Shown: positions 47,829 to 57,407, counted from the stretch's first letter. The stretch is DNA of 64,000 nt from Limimaricola sp027213785 (GCF_050847355.1 NZ_CP193755.1:1612001-1676000); one strand, 5' to 3'. Numbers and translations: made by a program. The notes: a model not told the origin generated them from the letters alone.

Positions 47829-47907
47829 ATTGCAAGTGAAACCTGCCGCCAGTTTCCCTCGAGAGCGGTTAATGTAAGGTTGAGCCGATCACGTCATGGA
47901 GAGCTCG

Positions 47908-48504
47908 ATGCTGGTATTCTGGAAAGAGCGGCTGATCCTTCTGGCGGTGCCCAAGACCGGCACCACCGCGCTCGAGGGGGCGCTGGCGCCGCGCGCGCAA
48001 TTCGTGCTGCGCGACCCGCCGCAGATCAAGCACGCGCCGCTCTACCGCGCCCGGCGCTTCGTGGTGCCGCTGATCGAGGCGGCGGGCGGTTCGGGATTCG
48101 AGACCGTGGCGGCGGTGCGCGAGCCGGTGGATTGGCTCGGCAGCTGGTGGCGCTATCGCCAGCGCGACGATCTCGCGGGGCATGTCAATTCGACGCGCGG
48201 CGTGGGCTTCGACGACTTCGTCGACCAGTTCGCGCGCGGCAAGCCCGCCCCTTATGCCGCCGTGGGCAGCCAGGCGCGCTTCGTCGGCGATGGCGAGGGC
48301 AACGTCGCGGTCGATCACCTGTTCCGCTACGAGTCGATGGAGCTTCTGGTGGGCTTTCTCGAGGAGCGGCTCGCGACGCGGATCGACCTGCCCCGGGTCA
48401 ACGTCTCGCCCGAGCATCCGATGGATCTGCCGGAGCACGTCGCCTCGAAGCTGCGCCGCAAACGCGCGGCCGAGTTCACGGTCTGGGAACAGGCGCGCGC
48501 CTAG
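47908..48504 (+). CDS. Sulfotransferase-fold protein
   Basis: A 198-residue protein with the PAPS-binding layout of sulfotransferases: LLAVPKTGTTALEGAL is the 5'-phosphosulfate loop (PKTGTT) and VREPVDWLGSWWRYRQR matches the 3'-phosphate motif region. The rest is divergent, and homologues in Rhodobacteraceae are often mislabelled gamma-glutamyl kinase, which this does not resemble. I chose the ATG at 47908, six bases after GGAG; a start at 47896 is also in frame. It diverges from recA, and its end overlaps the convergent antiporter gene by four bases. The acceptor is unknown. Confidence 0.75.
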   Translation: MLVFWKERLILLAVPKTGTTALEGALAPRAQFVLRDPPQIKHAPLYRARRFVVPLIEAAGGSGFETVAAVREPVDWLGSWWRYRQRDDLAGHVNSTRGVGFDDFVDQFARGKPAPYAAVGSQARFVGDGEGNVAVDHLFRYESMELLVGFLEERLATRIDLPRVNVSPEHPMDLPEHVASKLRRKRAAEFTVWEQARA

Positions 48505-51035
48505 GCGGCGGACTCGCTCTCTCCGCTCAGCGCCGCGCCCAGCGCCGCAGCCCGCTCGGGATCCATGCCGCGCTTGATCGCGCTTTCATGCACCGCCTCG
48601 CGCAGCGCCGGGCTGCGCCGCAGAAGCCGCAGGAACCGCGCCTCGTCCAGCTCCAGCAGCACCCCGTGGCTGAGCGCCCGCACCTCGGCGCGGCGCCGCT
48701 TCGGAGTGAGTAGCGCCAGCTGGCCGAACATCTCGCCACGGCCGAGCCGGATCTTCTGTCCGGCGGTCTCGATCTCCACGGCACCCGAGGCGATGAAGCT
48801 CACCGAACGGGCCGGCGCGTCGCGCGCCTGAAGCACCTCGCCCGCGGCCACGAAGCGGGTCACCAGCGCCTTGGCCAGCCGCTGCCGCACCGCCTGATCG
48901 AGATCGGCGAAGAGCGGGAACTGCTGCACCAGCACCGCCTTCTGCACCGCGAGGTCGAGCTTGGGCCGTGCCTCGGCCTCGCCGCGCTGCGCCTCGATCT
49001 GCGCCAGCAGCGTCGCGTGCAGCTCCGGCCCGATCAGCCCGTCCTCGCGCAGCGCCGCGTATTCGCGCTCCTCGATCCTGAGCGCGGTGCGACGGATGAA
49101 CCGGCGTTCCAGCTCCTCGGCATAACCCGGATACTGGAGCCTGAGGCCGTCGAGCGCCTGCGCCACCTGCTCGGCCCTCCGTCCGATAAGCTCGTGCAGA
49201 AGCTCGGCCACGCGACGGCCATGGATGCGGCGGATCCGGCTGTCGATGAACCCGTCGAGGTCGCGCAGCACCAGGCCTTGGGTCAGCAACAGCTCGAAGC
49301 GGTCGGCGGTGAGCCGCGCCAAGGGCCCCGAGATATGCAGCCGGTTGTGCAGGAAGGCGGCCATGCGGACCTGCCCGCCCTGCCCGAGGCTTTCGCGCGC
49401 CGCGCGCCGATAGCCCGCGCGTCCGCCGGTGCGGGTCGTCTCGATTAGCCGGTCGGCCTCCGACAGCGCCCGCTCGGCCTGCCGGTTGGAAATCGCCCGA
49501 TCCCGGAACAATTGAAGAACATGCTCGCGCTCGGCACCGGCCAGCGCGATCAGTCCCAGCGTGATCCGGTCGCGATCCAGGATCGCCTCTCCCTCCTCGG
49601 CCCTCTCGACCGCCCGATCGAGCCGCTCGGCAAAGAGCTTGGCCTCGGAACGCACCGTCTCGCGGGTCAGGCCGTAATTCTCGGCCGCTTCGCTCACGGC
49701 CTCCCGCACGCTTTGCAGCGCCACGGCGACCACCTGCCGGGCCAGCGCGGCGTCCAGCGGCGACAGCTTCTCCAGCCCCAGCCGCTTGATCAGCGGGCGC
49801 AGCGTCACGCCCTGCACGATCAGCGTGAACAGCGTGAAGCCGGTGGCGAGGATGCCGGTGAGGCGCCGCACATCTTCCGGCACGCGGAGACTCTCGGTCA
49901 CCGCCAGCGCCAGCGCCAGCGTGATCGCGCCGCGCAGGCCGCCCCAGAGGATCGCGGTGCGGTAAGGCCGCTCCACCGGGGGCGACAGCTTCAGCAGGCT
50001 CAGCAGCGGCAGCAGCCCCCACAGGATCGCCGCACGGGCGCCCAGCGCCGCCACGATGACCACGGCGACGAGGGCGAAGTCCACCGGCCGCACCCCGTCC
50101 AGGAGGCGCGGGATCAACAGCGCCGCGAGCAGAAAAATGAAGGCCCCGGCCCAATGCGCCAGCAGGTCCCACACCTCGCGCATGTTGGTCCATGCCATCG
50201 GCGACAGCCGCCCCGGCGCCGCGAGGTTGAGCGTGAGCCCGGCGCCGACCACGCCGATCACACCGGAGGCACCGACCAGCTTCTCGGCCGCGACATAGGC
50301 CAGATAGGGCAGCGCCACCGAGATCGAGATCTGCGCCAGAGGGAACCGCCCGAGCCAGCGCATCAGCCGCACCGCGACCTGCGCCATGACCCAGCCGGTG
50401 AGGCCGCCGGCGCCAAGAAGATAGGGAAACTGCGCCAGCCCCTGCAGCATCTCCGGGTTCGGCACGCCCCGCATCACGAAGCCCATGAACAGGCCGAACA
50501 GCGCGATCGCAGCGGCGTCGTTCAGCAGGCTCTCGCCCTCGATGATCCGGCTCAGCCGGCGCGGGGCCGCGAGGTTGCGAAAGATCGAGACCACCGCCGA
50601 GGGATCGGTGGTCGAGACGATCGAGCCGATCAGCAGGCAGGCCATCAGCGGCAGCACGCCGGTGAGGAACAGCGCGTAGCCCACAGAGAGCGTCGCCACC
50701 ACTACCGCGACCACCGCGAGCGTCAGAATCGGCACCCAGTCATCGAGCATCCGCCGCAGGTTCACCCCCAGCGTCACCTGGAACAGCAGCGTCGGCAGGA
50801 ACACGTAGAGGAACACGTTCGAGCGGATCGGCAGGTTCAGGATCGCCTCGGCCACCGGGTTCAGCGCATCGGTGAACTGGGTGGTCAGGAAGAAGGTCGC
50901 GCCGGCACCAGCCGCCAGACCGAACCCCGCGAGGATCACGTTGTAGGGCAGCCGCAATCGCGCGGCGAGAGGCTCCCCCAGACCGATCAGCAAGAAGAAG
51001 GTGGCGAGGATGACGGTGGCGATGATGATGTCCAT
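48501..51035 (-). CDS. CPA1 Na+/H+ antiporter with cNMP-binding domain
   Basis: An 844-residue inner-membrane cation/proton antiporter of the CPA1 (NhaP/SOS1-like) group. Residues 1-420 hold about 12-13 helices, with the transport-site motif STTDPSAVVSIF (contains the acidic residue at the ion site) and EGESLLNDAAAIALFGLF. A long soluble part follows, helical from about 430 to 720, then a cyclic-nucleotide-binding-like domain (about 730-810) with SFIASGAVEIETAGQKIRLG and GEMFGQLALL. It is much larger than simple NhaP proteins and resembles plant SOS1. It exchanges Na+ or K+ for H+; ligand gating is plausible. Confidence 0.92.
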   Translation of the reverse strand: MDIIIATVILATFFLLIGLGEPLAARLRLPYNVILAGFGLAAGAGATFFLTTQFTDALNPVAEAILNLPIRSNVFLYVFLPTLLFQVTLGVNLRRMLDDWVPILTLAVVAVVVATLSVGYALFLTGVLPLMACLLIGSIVSTTDPSAVVSIFRNLAAPRRLSRIIEGESLLNDAAAIALFGLFMGFVMRGVPNPEMLQGLAQFPYLLGAGGLTGWVMAQVAVRLMRWLGRFPLAQISISVALPYLAYVAAEKLVGASGVIGVVGAGLTLNLAAPGRLSPMAWTNMREVWDLLAHWAGAFIFLLAALLIPRLLDGVRPVDFALVAVVIVAALGARAAILWGLLPLLSLLKLSPPVERPYRTAILWGGLRGAITLALALAVTESLRVPEDVRRLTGILATGFTLFTLIVQGVTLRPLIKRLGLEKLSPLDAALARQVVAVALQSVREAVSEAAENYGLTRETVRSEAKLFAERLDRAVERAEEGEAILDRDRITLGLIALAGAEREHVLQLFRDRAISNRQAERALSEADRLIETTRTGGRAGYRRAARESLGQGGQVRMAAFLHNRLHISGPLARLTADRFELLLTQGLVLRDLDGFIDSRIRRIHGRRVAELLHELIGRRAEQVAQALDGLRLQYPGYAEELERRFIRRTALRIEEREYAALREDGLIGPELHATLLAQIEAQRGEAEARPKLDLAVQKAVLVQQFPLFADLDQAVRQRLAKALVTRFVAAGEVLQARDAPARSVSFIASGAVEIETAGQKIRLGRGEMFGQLALLTPKRRRAEVRALSHGVLLELDEARFLRLLRRSPALREAVHESAIKRGMDPERAAALGAALSGESESAA

Positions 51036-51230
51036 GGCCCTGCGATACAGCCTTGGCGCGGCTTGGGAAACGGGTCTCGGGCCGGGATCGGCGGCAAAGC
51101 GTCGCGCCAGCCGATCCCCCCTGCGAGGCGGTCAGGAAACATGACCAACGCGCTTGCCAGACCCGCCCCCCTCATGCAGTCTCCTGCCCAGCAGGGCGAC
51201 CGGGGAGGGTCGCCGCAACGGGAGGAATTC

Positions 51231-52184
51231 ATGACCATCAGCACCATTCTCAAAGGCGCCGCCGCAGCCACCGCGCTCGTCGCCACGCCGCTCGCCGCCA
51301 ACGCGCAGGAGTTCATCAACATCCTGACGGGCGGCACCTCGGGCGTGTACTACCCGCTCGGCGTCGGTCTCTCGAACATCTACGGCGAGAACATCGAGGG
51401 CGCGCGCACGCAGGTGCAGTCGACCAAGGCCTCGGTCGAGAACATGAACCTGCTGCAGGACGGTCGCGGCGAACTGGCCTTCGCGCTGGGCGACACGGTG
51501 GCGATGGCCTGGGAAGGCAACGCCGATGCGGGCTTCACCGCGCCGCTCGACCAGATCCGCGGCATCGCGGCGATCTACCCCAACTACATCCAGGTCGTGG
51601 CCTCGGCCGAGAGCGGCATCACCGAATTCGCCGACCTCGCGGGCAAGGGTCTCTCGGTCGGCGCGCCGGCCTCGGGCACCGAACTCAATGCCCGCGCGAT
51701 CTTCGGCGCCATGGGGATGAGCTATGACGATCTCGGCAAGACCGAGTACCTGCCCTTCGCGGAGTCGGTGGAGCTGATCAAGAACCGCCAGCTCGACGCG
51801 ACGCTGCAATCCGCCGGATTGGGCGTGGCCTCGATCCGCGATCTCGCCTCTTCGATCGACATCAACGTGGTGGCGATCCCGACCGAGACCGCCGAGAGCC
51901 TCGGTGCGCCCTATATCGCCGCGACCATCCCCGCCGGCACCTATGACGGGCAGGAGGAGGACGTCTCCACCGTCGCCGTGTCGAACTACCTCGTCACCCA
52001 TGCCGGCGTCTCGGACGACCTCGCCTACCAGATGACCAAGCTGCTCTACGAAAATCTCGACACGCTCGAGGCGAACCACATGGCCGCCGCCGACATCAAG
52101 ATCGAGAACGCGCTCGAAGGCATGCCGATCCCGCTGCATCCGGGCGCCGAGCGCTATTACCGCGAGCAGGGCATGATCGACTGA
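51231..52184 (+). CDS. TAXI-family TRAP solute-binding protein
   Basis: A 317-residue periplasmic binding protein of the TAXI type (TRAP-associated extracytoplasmic immunogenic). A signal peptide (LKGAAAATALVATPLAANA) is followed by INILTGGTSGVYYPLGVGLS, the family's ligand-loop start, and QSTKASVENMNLLQDGRGEL. GGAGG lies five bases before the ATG. It delivers an organic acid or amino acid such as glutamate to the fused permease encoded next; the substrate is unproven. Confidence 0.93.
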   Translation: MTISTILKGAAAATALVATPLAANAQEFINILTGGTSGVYYPLGVGLSNIYGENIEGARTQVQSTKASVENMNLLQDGRGELAFALGDTVAMAWEGNADAGFTAPLDQIRGIAAIYPNYIQVVASAESGITEFADLAGKGLSVGAPASGTELNARAIFGAMGMSYDDLGKTEYLPFAESVELIKNRQLDATLQSAGLGVASIRDLASSIDINVVAIPTETAESLGAPYIAATIPAGTYDGQEEDVSTVAVSNYLVTHAGVSDDLAYQMTKLLYENLDTLEANHMAAADIKIENALEGMPIPLHPGAERYYREQGMID

Positions 52185-52198
52185 TCGGCCAGACCCGC

Positions 52199-52276
52199 CC
52201 GGACGCCCCGAGACGGCGGCGTCCGGACCCCGATCCCGATCCCGCCCCGCCATCCCCCCGGATGACGGGGCTTTTC
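52199..52276 (+). terminator. Two hairpins between TRAP genes
   Basis: A 9-bp perfect stem (52199-52207 with 52218-52226) and a second stem with one mismatch (52245-52255 with 52260-52270) followed by CTTTTC lie between the binding-protein and permease genes. They probably act as a partial terminator, giving more binding protein than permease. Confidence 0.65.
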
Positions 52277-52299
52277 GCACCAGACCGAAGGCACGCCGC

Positions 52300-54393
52300 A
52301 TGACCGCAACGCCCGATCCGCTCACCGACATCCCCGCCGAGGCGGGCGGCCCCGACCACCACATCTCGGGCTTTCCCCCCGGCGCGACCGGACGGCTCCT
52401 GTTCTGGATCGCCGTGGTCTTCTCCAGCTTCCAGATCGTGACGGCGGCGCATCTCGTCGATCTGCCGAGCCAGGTCACCCGCGCCCTGCATGTCGGGTTC
52501 CTGATGCTGATGACCTTCCCGCTCGTGGCCGCGGCGCGGGGCCGCGGCGCGTGGCTCAAGACGGTGGCCTGGGCCTTCGCGCTCGCGGGCGTGGCCGTGG
52601 CCCTCTACCAGTGGTGGCAGTACGAGCCGCTGATCATGCGCGCGGGGCGGCCGTTGCCGATAGATCTGGTGATCGGCGTCGTGGCGCTCGTCACCGTCTT
52701 CGGCGCGGCGCTGGTGCTGATGGGCCCGGCGCTGCCGATCATCTCGGGTGTCTTCCTCGCCTACACGCTGTTCGGACAGCTTTTGCCGCCGCCGCTCATC
52801 CATCGCGGCTATGATTTCGAGCAGGTGATCGACCACATGGCCTTCGGCACCGAGGGCATCTACGGCATTCCGATCTACGTCTCCTCGACCTACATCTTCC
52901 TGTTCATCCTGTTCGGCGCCTTTCTCGAAAAGGCCGGGATGATCCGGCTCTTCACCGACGTGGCGCTCGGGCTCTTCGGCCACCGTCAGGGCGGCGCGGC
53001 CAAGGTGGCCGTGGTCTCCTCGGGCCTCATGGGCACGATCTCGGGCTCGGGCGTCGCCAACGTCGTCACCACCGGCCAGTTCACCATTCCGCTGATGAAG
53101 CGTTTCGGCTACCGCGCCGCCTTCGCGGGCGGGGTCGAGAGCACCGCCTCGATGGGCGGGCAGATCATGCCGCCGGTGATGGGCGCGGTCGCCTTCATCA
53201 TGGCCGAGACGCTGGGCGTCGAATATGTCGAGGTGGTCAAGGCGGCGATCGTCCCGGCCCTGCTCTATTTCCTCTCGGCCTTCTGGATGGTGCATCTGGA
53301 GGCGGGCAAGCACGGGCTGCGCGGGCTCTCCAAGGCCGAGCTGCCCTCGGCGCTGGGCGCGCTCAAGGAAAACTGGATGCTGATCGTCCCCTTGGGCATC
53401 CTCGTCTACCTGCTCTTCGCGGGCTACACGCCGCTCTTCGCGGGGACCGTGGGCCTCGGCCTGACCGTGCTGCTGATCCTCGGCGGCTCGATCGCGCTCG
53501 GCCTGCCCAGCGCGGTGCTGCGCGCGATCATCTGGGTCGGCCTCGGCCTCGTGGCGGCGGCGTTCCTGCAATGGGGCATCGAGGTGCTGGTCGCGGCGAT
53601 CCTCGTGCTGATTGCGGTCTGCCTGTTCTTCAAGGGCGGACGCGAGACGCTGCTTCTGTGTCGCGACAGCCTCGCGGACGGGGCGCGCACCGCGCTGCCC
53701 GTGGGCGTGGCCTGCGCGCTGGTAGGTGTGATCATCGGCGCGATGACCCTGACGGGGGCGGCCAACACCTTCGGTCAGTTCATCGTCGCGGTGGGCCAGA
53801 ACAACCTGTTCCTGAGCCTCGTGCTGACCATGGTGACCTGCCTGCTTCTGGGCATGGGCATCCCGACCATCCCCAACTACATCATCACGTCATCGATCGC
53901 GGGGCCCGCGCTTCTGGCGCTGGGCGTGCCGCTGATCGTCAGCCACATGTTCGTGTTCTATTTCGGCATCCTCGCGGATCTCACGCCCCCGGTGGCGCTG
54001 GCCTGCTTCGCCGCCGCCCCCATCGCGCGGGAGAACGGGCTGAAGATCTCGATCGAGGCGATCAAGGTGGCGGCCGCGGGCTTCGTGATCCCCTTCATGG
54101 CTGTCTATTCGCCGGCGCTGATGCTTCAGGCGGGCGGACCGCTGGCCGAGGCGATCGGCTACTGGCCCGCCGTGGCCTGGATCATCACCAAATCGGTCTT
54201 CTCGATCGGGCTGTGGGGCGCGGCCGTGATCGGCTGGGTCGGGCGGCCCCTGCCCGCATGGCTCCGGGTGCTGGCGATGATCGCGGCCTTCACGCTGGTG
54301 GCGGCATGGCCGATCACCGACTGGATCGGGCTCGGCCTCGCCGCGCTCACCGCCGTCCTGATCGTTCGCCGCCCGGTCGCGGCGACGGCATGA
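52300..54393 (+). CDS. TRAP transporter fused permease (TAXI type)
   Basis: A 697-residue inner-membrane protein fusing the small (DctQ-like) and large (DctM-like) TRAP subunits. The N-terminal part has four helices (about residues 30-160), and the rest has about 14 with DctM signatures: FGAFLEKAGMIRLFTDVALG, GTISGSGVANVVTTGQFTIP, ESTASMGGQIMPPVMGAVAF and LGMGIPTIPNYIITSSIAGP. It imports the TAXI ligand with Na+. GAAGG lies eight bases before the ATG. Confidence 0.95.
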   Translation: MTATPDPLTDIPAEAGGPDHHISGFPPGATGRLLFWIAVVFSSFQIVTAAHLVDLPSQVTRALHVGFLMLMTFPLVAAARGRGAWLKTVAWAFALAGVAVALYQWWQYEPLIMRAGRPLPIDLVIGVVALVTVFGAALVLMGPALPIISGVFLAYTLFGQLLPPPLIHRGYDFEQVIDHMAFGTEGIYGIPIYVSSTYIFLFILFGAFLEKAGMIRLFTDVALGLFGHRQGGAAKVAVVSSGLMGTISGSGVANVVTTGQFTIPLMKRFGYRAAFAGGVESTASMGGQIMPPVMGAVAFIMAETLGVEYVEVVKAAIVPALLYFLSAFWMVHLEAGKHGLRGLSKAELPSALGALKENWMLIVPLGILVYLLFAGYTPLFAGTVGLGLTVLLILGGSIALGLPSAVLRAIIWVGLGLVAAAFLQWGIEVLVAAILVLIAVCLFFKGGRETLLLCRDSLADGARTALPVGVACALVGVIIGAMTLTGAANTFGQFIVAVGQNNLFLSLVLTMVTCLLLGMGIPTIPNYIITSSIAGPALLALGVPLIVSHMFVFYFGILADLTPPVALACFAAAPIARENGLKISIEAIKVAAAGFVIPFMAVYSPALMLQAGGPLAEAIGYWPAVAWIITKSVFSIGLWGAAVIGWVGRPLPAWLRVLAMIAAFTLVAAWPITDWIGLGLAALTAVLIVRRPVAATA

Positions 54394-54743
54394 GCGCCTG
54401 CCTGATGATCGGCGCCACGGCGCTCGGCCTCGCCACCGGCGATTTCGACCTGAGCTGGACCCATTCCGTCGAAAAGGTGGAATGGCGCGAAAGCTGGCGT
54501 GTCGATGGCGATGCGCTGCACTTGGTCGAGGCGCGCGTACGCGGATCGGGCGCGGGAATGGAGCCCGGGCCCGGGGCCGTGCTGAGGGATGGCTGGTGGG
54601 TCTGGTCGCCCGGCCTCGCCGTGCCCTCGCTCGCCCTCGCGGCCTCCGGCGCGACCGGTGCCGGCTGGACGCTCTGCGCCGACGGGAGCTGTCGCGAATT
54701 CGGCACAGAAGCGGGCGGGACGCTGCACCTCACGCCCTGTTGA
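54390..54743 (+). CDS. DUF1850 protein
   Basis: A 117-residue protein of the DUF1850 family that accompanies TAXI TRAP transporters. FDLSWTHSVEKVEWRESWRV is the family signature (F-x-x-x-H-S-V-E-K-x-x-x-E). A short N-terminal hydrophobic part (ACLMIGATALGLATG) and two C-terminal cysteine pairs suggest periplasmic placement. Its ATG overlaps the permease stop by four bases. The role is probably accessory to transport. Confidence 0.9.
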   Translation: MSACLMIGATALGLATGDFDLSWTHSVEKVEWRESWRVDGDALHLVEARVRGSGAGMEPGPGAVLRDGWWVWSPGLAVPSLALAASGATGAGWTLCADGSCREFGTEAGGTLHLTPC

Positions 54744-54755
54744 GGGACCTCCGCA

Positions 54756-54806
54756 GCGGCGTCCCCGTTAGGTTGGCGAAAGGTCGCCCACGGGGTGCCG
54801 CTTTTT
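54756..54806 (+). terminator. Terminator after TRAP operon
   Basis: A compound hairpin with outer arms at 54756-54768 and 54790-54801 (one small bulge) and an internal stem-loop is followed directly by TTTTT (54802-54806). It ends the TRAP and DUF1850 transcript. Confidence 0.8.
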
Positions 54807-54916
54807 CGCCCGGCGGCTGTCGCCATGCGCGTGCAGCCTTGAAGAATCGCTACCGCCGGAGTGTAGCGGCACCGCATGAGGCGGCCTGAGCGAAGGCCGC
54901 AGACAAGGAACGCGAC

Positions 54917-55015
54917 ATGCCGAGCAACACCACGTCCAAAGACGCCCCAGCGCAGCCCCGCAAGGGTCAGAAGCCCCCCGCAAAGCCGATGTTCCGGGAC
55001 TTCGCGGCGATCTGA
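54917..55015 (+). CDS. Putative 32-residue small protein
   Basis: A short frame, MPSNTTSKDAPAQPRKGQ..., ending in PAKPMFRDFAAI, with AAGGA seven bases before the ATG. It is Pro/Lys/Gln-rich with a hydrophobic C-terminal end, and the surrounding region has no other gene. The ribosome site and the non-random ending suggest that it is real, though I cannot name a family. It precedes the lytic transglycosylase gene by 85 bp. Confidence 0.45.
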   Translation: MPSNTTSKDAPAQPRKGQKPPAKPMFRDFAAI

Positions 55016-55100
55016 GCCGCGGGCCCCGGCCAAGCCGCGCTTTCGCGGCGCGGCGCGGCGGGCTAGAACGGTCGGACCGCTTCCTGGACGGAGTTTTCCG

Positions 55101-55568
55101 ATGCGTTACAGCCGCCGCGCCGCCCTTGGCCTCTCACTGGCTGCCCTCGCCGCCTGTGGCCGACGGCAGCCCGAGCCCGCCGAGCTCTACCCCAACGAAT
55201 CGCCCCAGATCAGGCGACTGATCAACGCCTATGCCGATGCCTACAAGGTACCGCGCGATCTGGTGCACCGGGTGGTGCAGCGCGAAAGCTCCTACAATCC
55301 GCGCGCGCGCAACGGGTCCTATTACGGGCTGATGCAGATCAGTCCCGAGACGGCGCGCACCATGGGCCATCGCGGCCCCGCCTCCGAATTGCTCGATCCG
55401 GCCACCAACCTGCGCTACGCGGTGAAATACCTGCGCGGCGCCTGGATCGTCGGCAACCGCAACCGCGACGCGGCAGTGAAATGGTACAGCCGGGGCTACT
55501 ATTACGAAGCGCGCGATCGCTGCCTGCTGGTCGAGACCGGCCTGCGCGACAGCGAAGTGAAGTGCTGA
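55101..55568 (+). CDS. SLT-type lytic transglycosylase lipoprotein
   Basis: A 155-residue peptidoglycan lytic transglycosylase. The N-terminus RAALGLSLAALAACG is a lipobox signal with the acylated Cys. The SLT domain has the catalytic Glu in VVQRESSYNPRARNG, then YYGLMQISPETARTMGH and LRYAVKYLRGA. It is a short single-domain form. A periplasmic outer-membrane location is expected. The GTG of glutaminase starts four bases below its stop. Confidence 0.9.
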   Translation: MRYSRRAALGLSLAALAACGRRQPEPAELYPNESPQIRRLINAYADAYKVPRDLVHRVVQRESSYNPRARNGSYYGLMQISPETARTMGHRGPASELLDPATNLRYAVKYLRGAWIVGNRNRDAAVKWYSRGYYYEARDRCLLVETGLRDSEVKC

Positions 55569-55572
55569 GCCG

Positions 55573-56520
55573 GTGAGCGTTTCGGACCCGGTACGGCTGC
55601 GCGAGATCGTCGACGAGATCTGCGAGCGCATGGCGGGCGAGACCGAGCGCGGCCGCGTCGCCGACTACATCCCCGAACTGGCCAAGATCGATCCCGGCCG
55701 CTTCGCGCTGGTGCTGTCGACCGCCGAAGGCAACGTGATCGCCGGTGGCGATGCCGATACCCGCTTTTCGATCCAGTCGATCTCCAAGGTCTTCGCGCTC
55801 GCGGTGGCGCTGGGCCGGATCGGCGATCAGCTCTGGACCCGGGTGGGCCGCGAGCCATCGGGCGATCCGTTCAACTCCATCGTCCAGCTCGAGCACGAGC
55901 GCGGCATCCCCCGCAATCCCTTCATCAATGCCGGCGCCATCGCGGTGACCGACGCGATCCTGTCGCGCTCGGAACCACGAGAGGCGCTGGGCCAGATCCT
56001 GCAATTCGTCCGCTTTCTCGCCGATGACGACGACATCGCCATCGATCCGGCAGTTGCCAAATCCGAGACCGAGACCGGCTGGCGCAACGCGGCGCTGGCC
56101 AATTTCATGCGCGATTTCGGGACGATCCAGCGCCACCCCGAAAAGGTGATCGGCACCTATTTCCACCATTGCGCCATCGCGATGACACCGCGCCAGCTGG
56201 CGCAGGCCGGACGCTTTCTCGCCTTCGACGGCGCGCTGCATCCGGGCGGGCCGCGCGCCATCGCGCCGCGCATGGCGCGCCAGATCAACGCGCTGATGCT
56301 GACATGCGGCCATTACGACGGCTCGGGCGAATTCGCCTTTCGCGTGGGCCTGCCGGGCAAGAGCGGCGTCGGCGGCGGCATCCTCGCGGTGGCGCCGGGC
56401 CGCGCCGCGATCGGTTGCTGGTCCCCGGGGCTGAACGCGGTCGGCAATTCGCAGCTCGCCTCGATGGCGCTGGAAATGCTGGCGGATCGCACCGGCTGGT
56501 CGGTCTTCGCCTCGAATTGA
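55573..56520 (+). CDS. glsA: Glutaminase
   Basis: Hydrolyses L-glutamine to glutamate and ammonia. The 315-residue serine-dependent enzyme of the beta-lactamase fold has the catalytic S-x-x-K in RFSIQSISKVFALAVAL, EPSGDPFNSIVQLE, NPFINAGAIAVTD and SGVGGGILAVAPG. It starts with GTG. Length matches the family (about 310). Confidence 0.95.
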   Translation: MSVSDPVRLREIVDEICERMAGETERGRVADYIPELAKIDPGRFALVLSTAEGNVIAGGDADTRFSIQSISKVFALAVALGRIGDQLWTRVGREPSGDPFNSIVQLEHERGIPRNPFINAGAIAVTDAILSRSEPREALGQILQFVRFLADDDDIAIDPAVAKSETETGWRNAALANFMRDFGTIQRHPEKVIGTYFHHCAIAMTPRQLAQAGRFLAFDGALHPGGPRAIAPRMARQINALMLTCGHYDGSGEFAFRVGLPGKSGVGGGILAVAPGRAAIGCWSPGLNAVGNSQLASMALEMLADRTGWSVFASN

Positions 56521-56726
56521 GCGTGGTCGGATAGGTCGCACATCCCCAATCAAGGCACGCGGACATGATCGCATCACCGATGCTGCGGCGCAGCCCCCGC
56601 ATGTGGAAGCCCGGCAGTTCCGAGACGAGGTTCAGACGATCGCCCGCTGAAGCGCGCGTCCTTCAAATGTGCCGGGTGATCGGATAGGGCCTGTGCCGGT
56701 TCGAATGACTAGGATCGAGGACGGCA

Positions 56727-57407
56727 ATGCTCCCGTGGATTCATCTGGCGACGGCTACGGCTCCGCAAGGGGACACGCTCAGGCTGCTGCGGCGGGGCGA
56801 GGAGTTCTCGATCCGTCTCGGCGACGGGAACGAGCTGATGAGCAGCCGCCTCAGCGGGTCCGAGGAAGCGCTCGCTAGCTTCGCCTTCGACCGTCTGGCC
56901 GGTCGCCCCGCCCCGCGTGTCCTGATCGGGGGATTGGGGATGGGCTTCACCTTGCGGGCGGCGCAGGCGATCGCGCCACCCGACGCGCGGCTGATCGTCT
57001 CGGAAATCGTGCCGGAGCTGGTCGATTGGGCGTCTCGCCACATGGGGTCGGTCTTCGGTGGCTGCCTGTCGGACCCGCGGGTCGAGATCCGGCTCGGCGA
57101 TGTGGGTCAGGAGATCCGCGCGGCGTCAGAGGCCTACGACGCGATCCTGCTCGACGTCGACAATGGCCCGGACGGGCTGACGCGCGAGGGAAACGACGCG
57201 CTTTACGGCAAGGCCGGGCTGCGCGCCGCGCACCGCGCCCTGACCCCCGGCGAGTTTCTGGCCGTCTGGTCCGCCGCGCCGGACAGGAAATTCTCGGAGA
57301 GGCTGTCCCTGAGCGGCTTCGAGGTGGATGCGAAGACGGTTCGCGCCGGCCGCACCAAGCGCGGGGCCCGGCACACGATCTGGACCGCCATCCGCGCTGG
57401 CACCTGA
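56727..57407 (+). CDS. Spermidine synthase-like protein
   Basis: A 226-residue Rossmann-fold protein of the spermidine-synthase-like AdoMet group. VLIGGLGMGFTLRAAQAI is the nucleotide loop, RLIVSEIVPELVDWA the acidic strand-2 end, and YDAILLDVDNGPDGLT the strand-4 acidic motif. It lacks the polyamine-binding residues needed for a confident aminopropyltransferase call. The substrate is unknown, and no polyamine genes are adjacent. Confidence 0.8.
   Translation: MLPWIHLATATAPQGDTLRLLRRGEEFSIRLGDGNELMSSRLSGSEEALASFAFDRLAGRPAPRVLIGGLGMGFTLRAAQAIAPPDARLIVSEIVPELVDWASRHMGSVFGGCLSDPRVEIRLGDVGQEIRAASEAYDAILLDVDNGPDGLTREGNDALYGKAGLRAAHRALTPGEFLAVWSAAPDRKFSERLSLSGFEVDAKTVRAGRTKRGARHTIWTAIRAGT

Noticed and set aside
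47908..48504. Gamma-glutamyl kinase
   Set aside because: Although relatives are sometimes labelled so, the protein has PKTGTT and other sulfotransferase-fold motifs and no amino-acid kinase motifs.
49512..52184. 890-codon plus-strand frame running into the TRAP binding protein
   Set aside because: The first 570 codons are antisense to the antiporter. The true start is the ATG at 51231 with GGAGG and a signal peptide.
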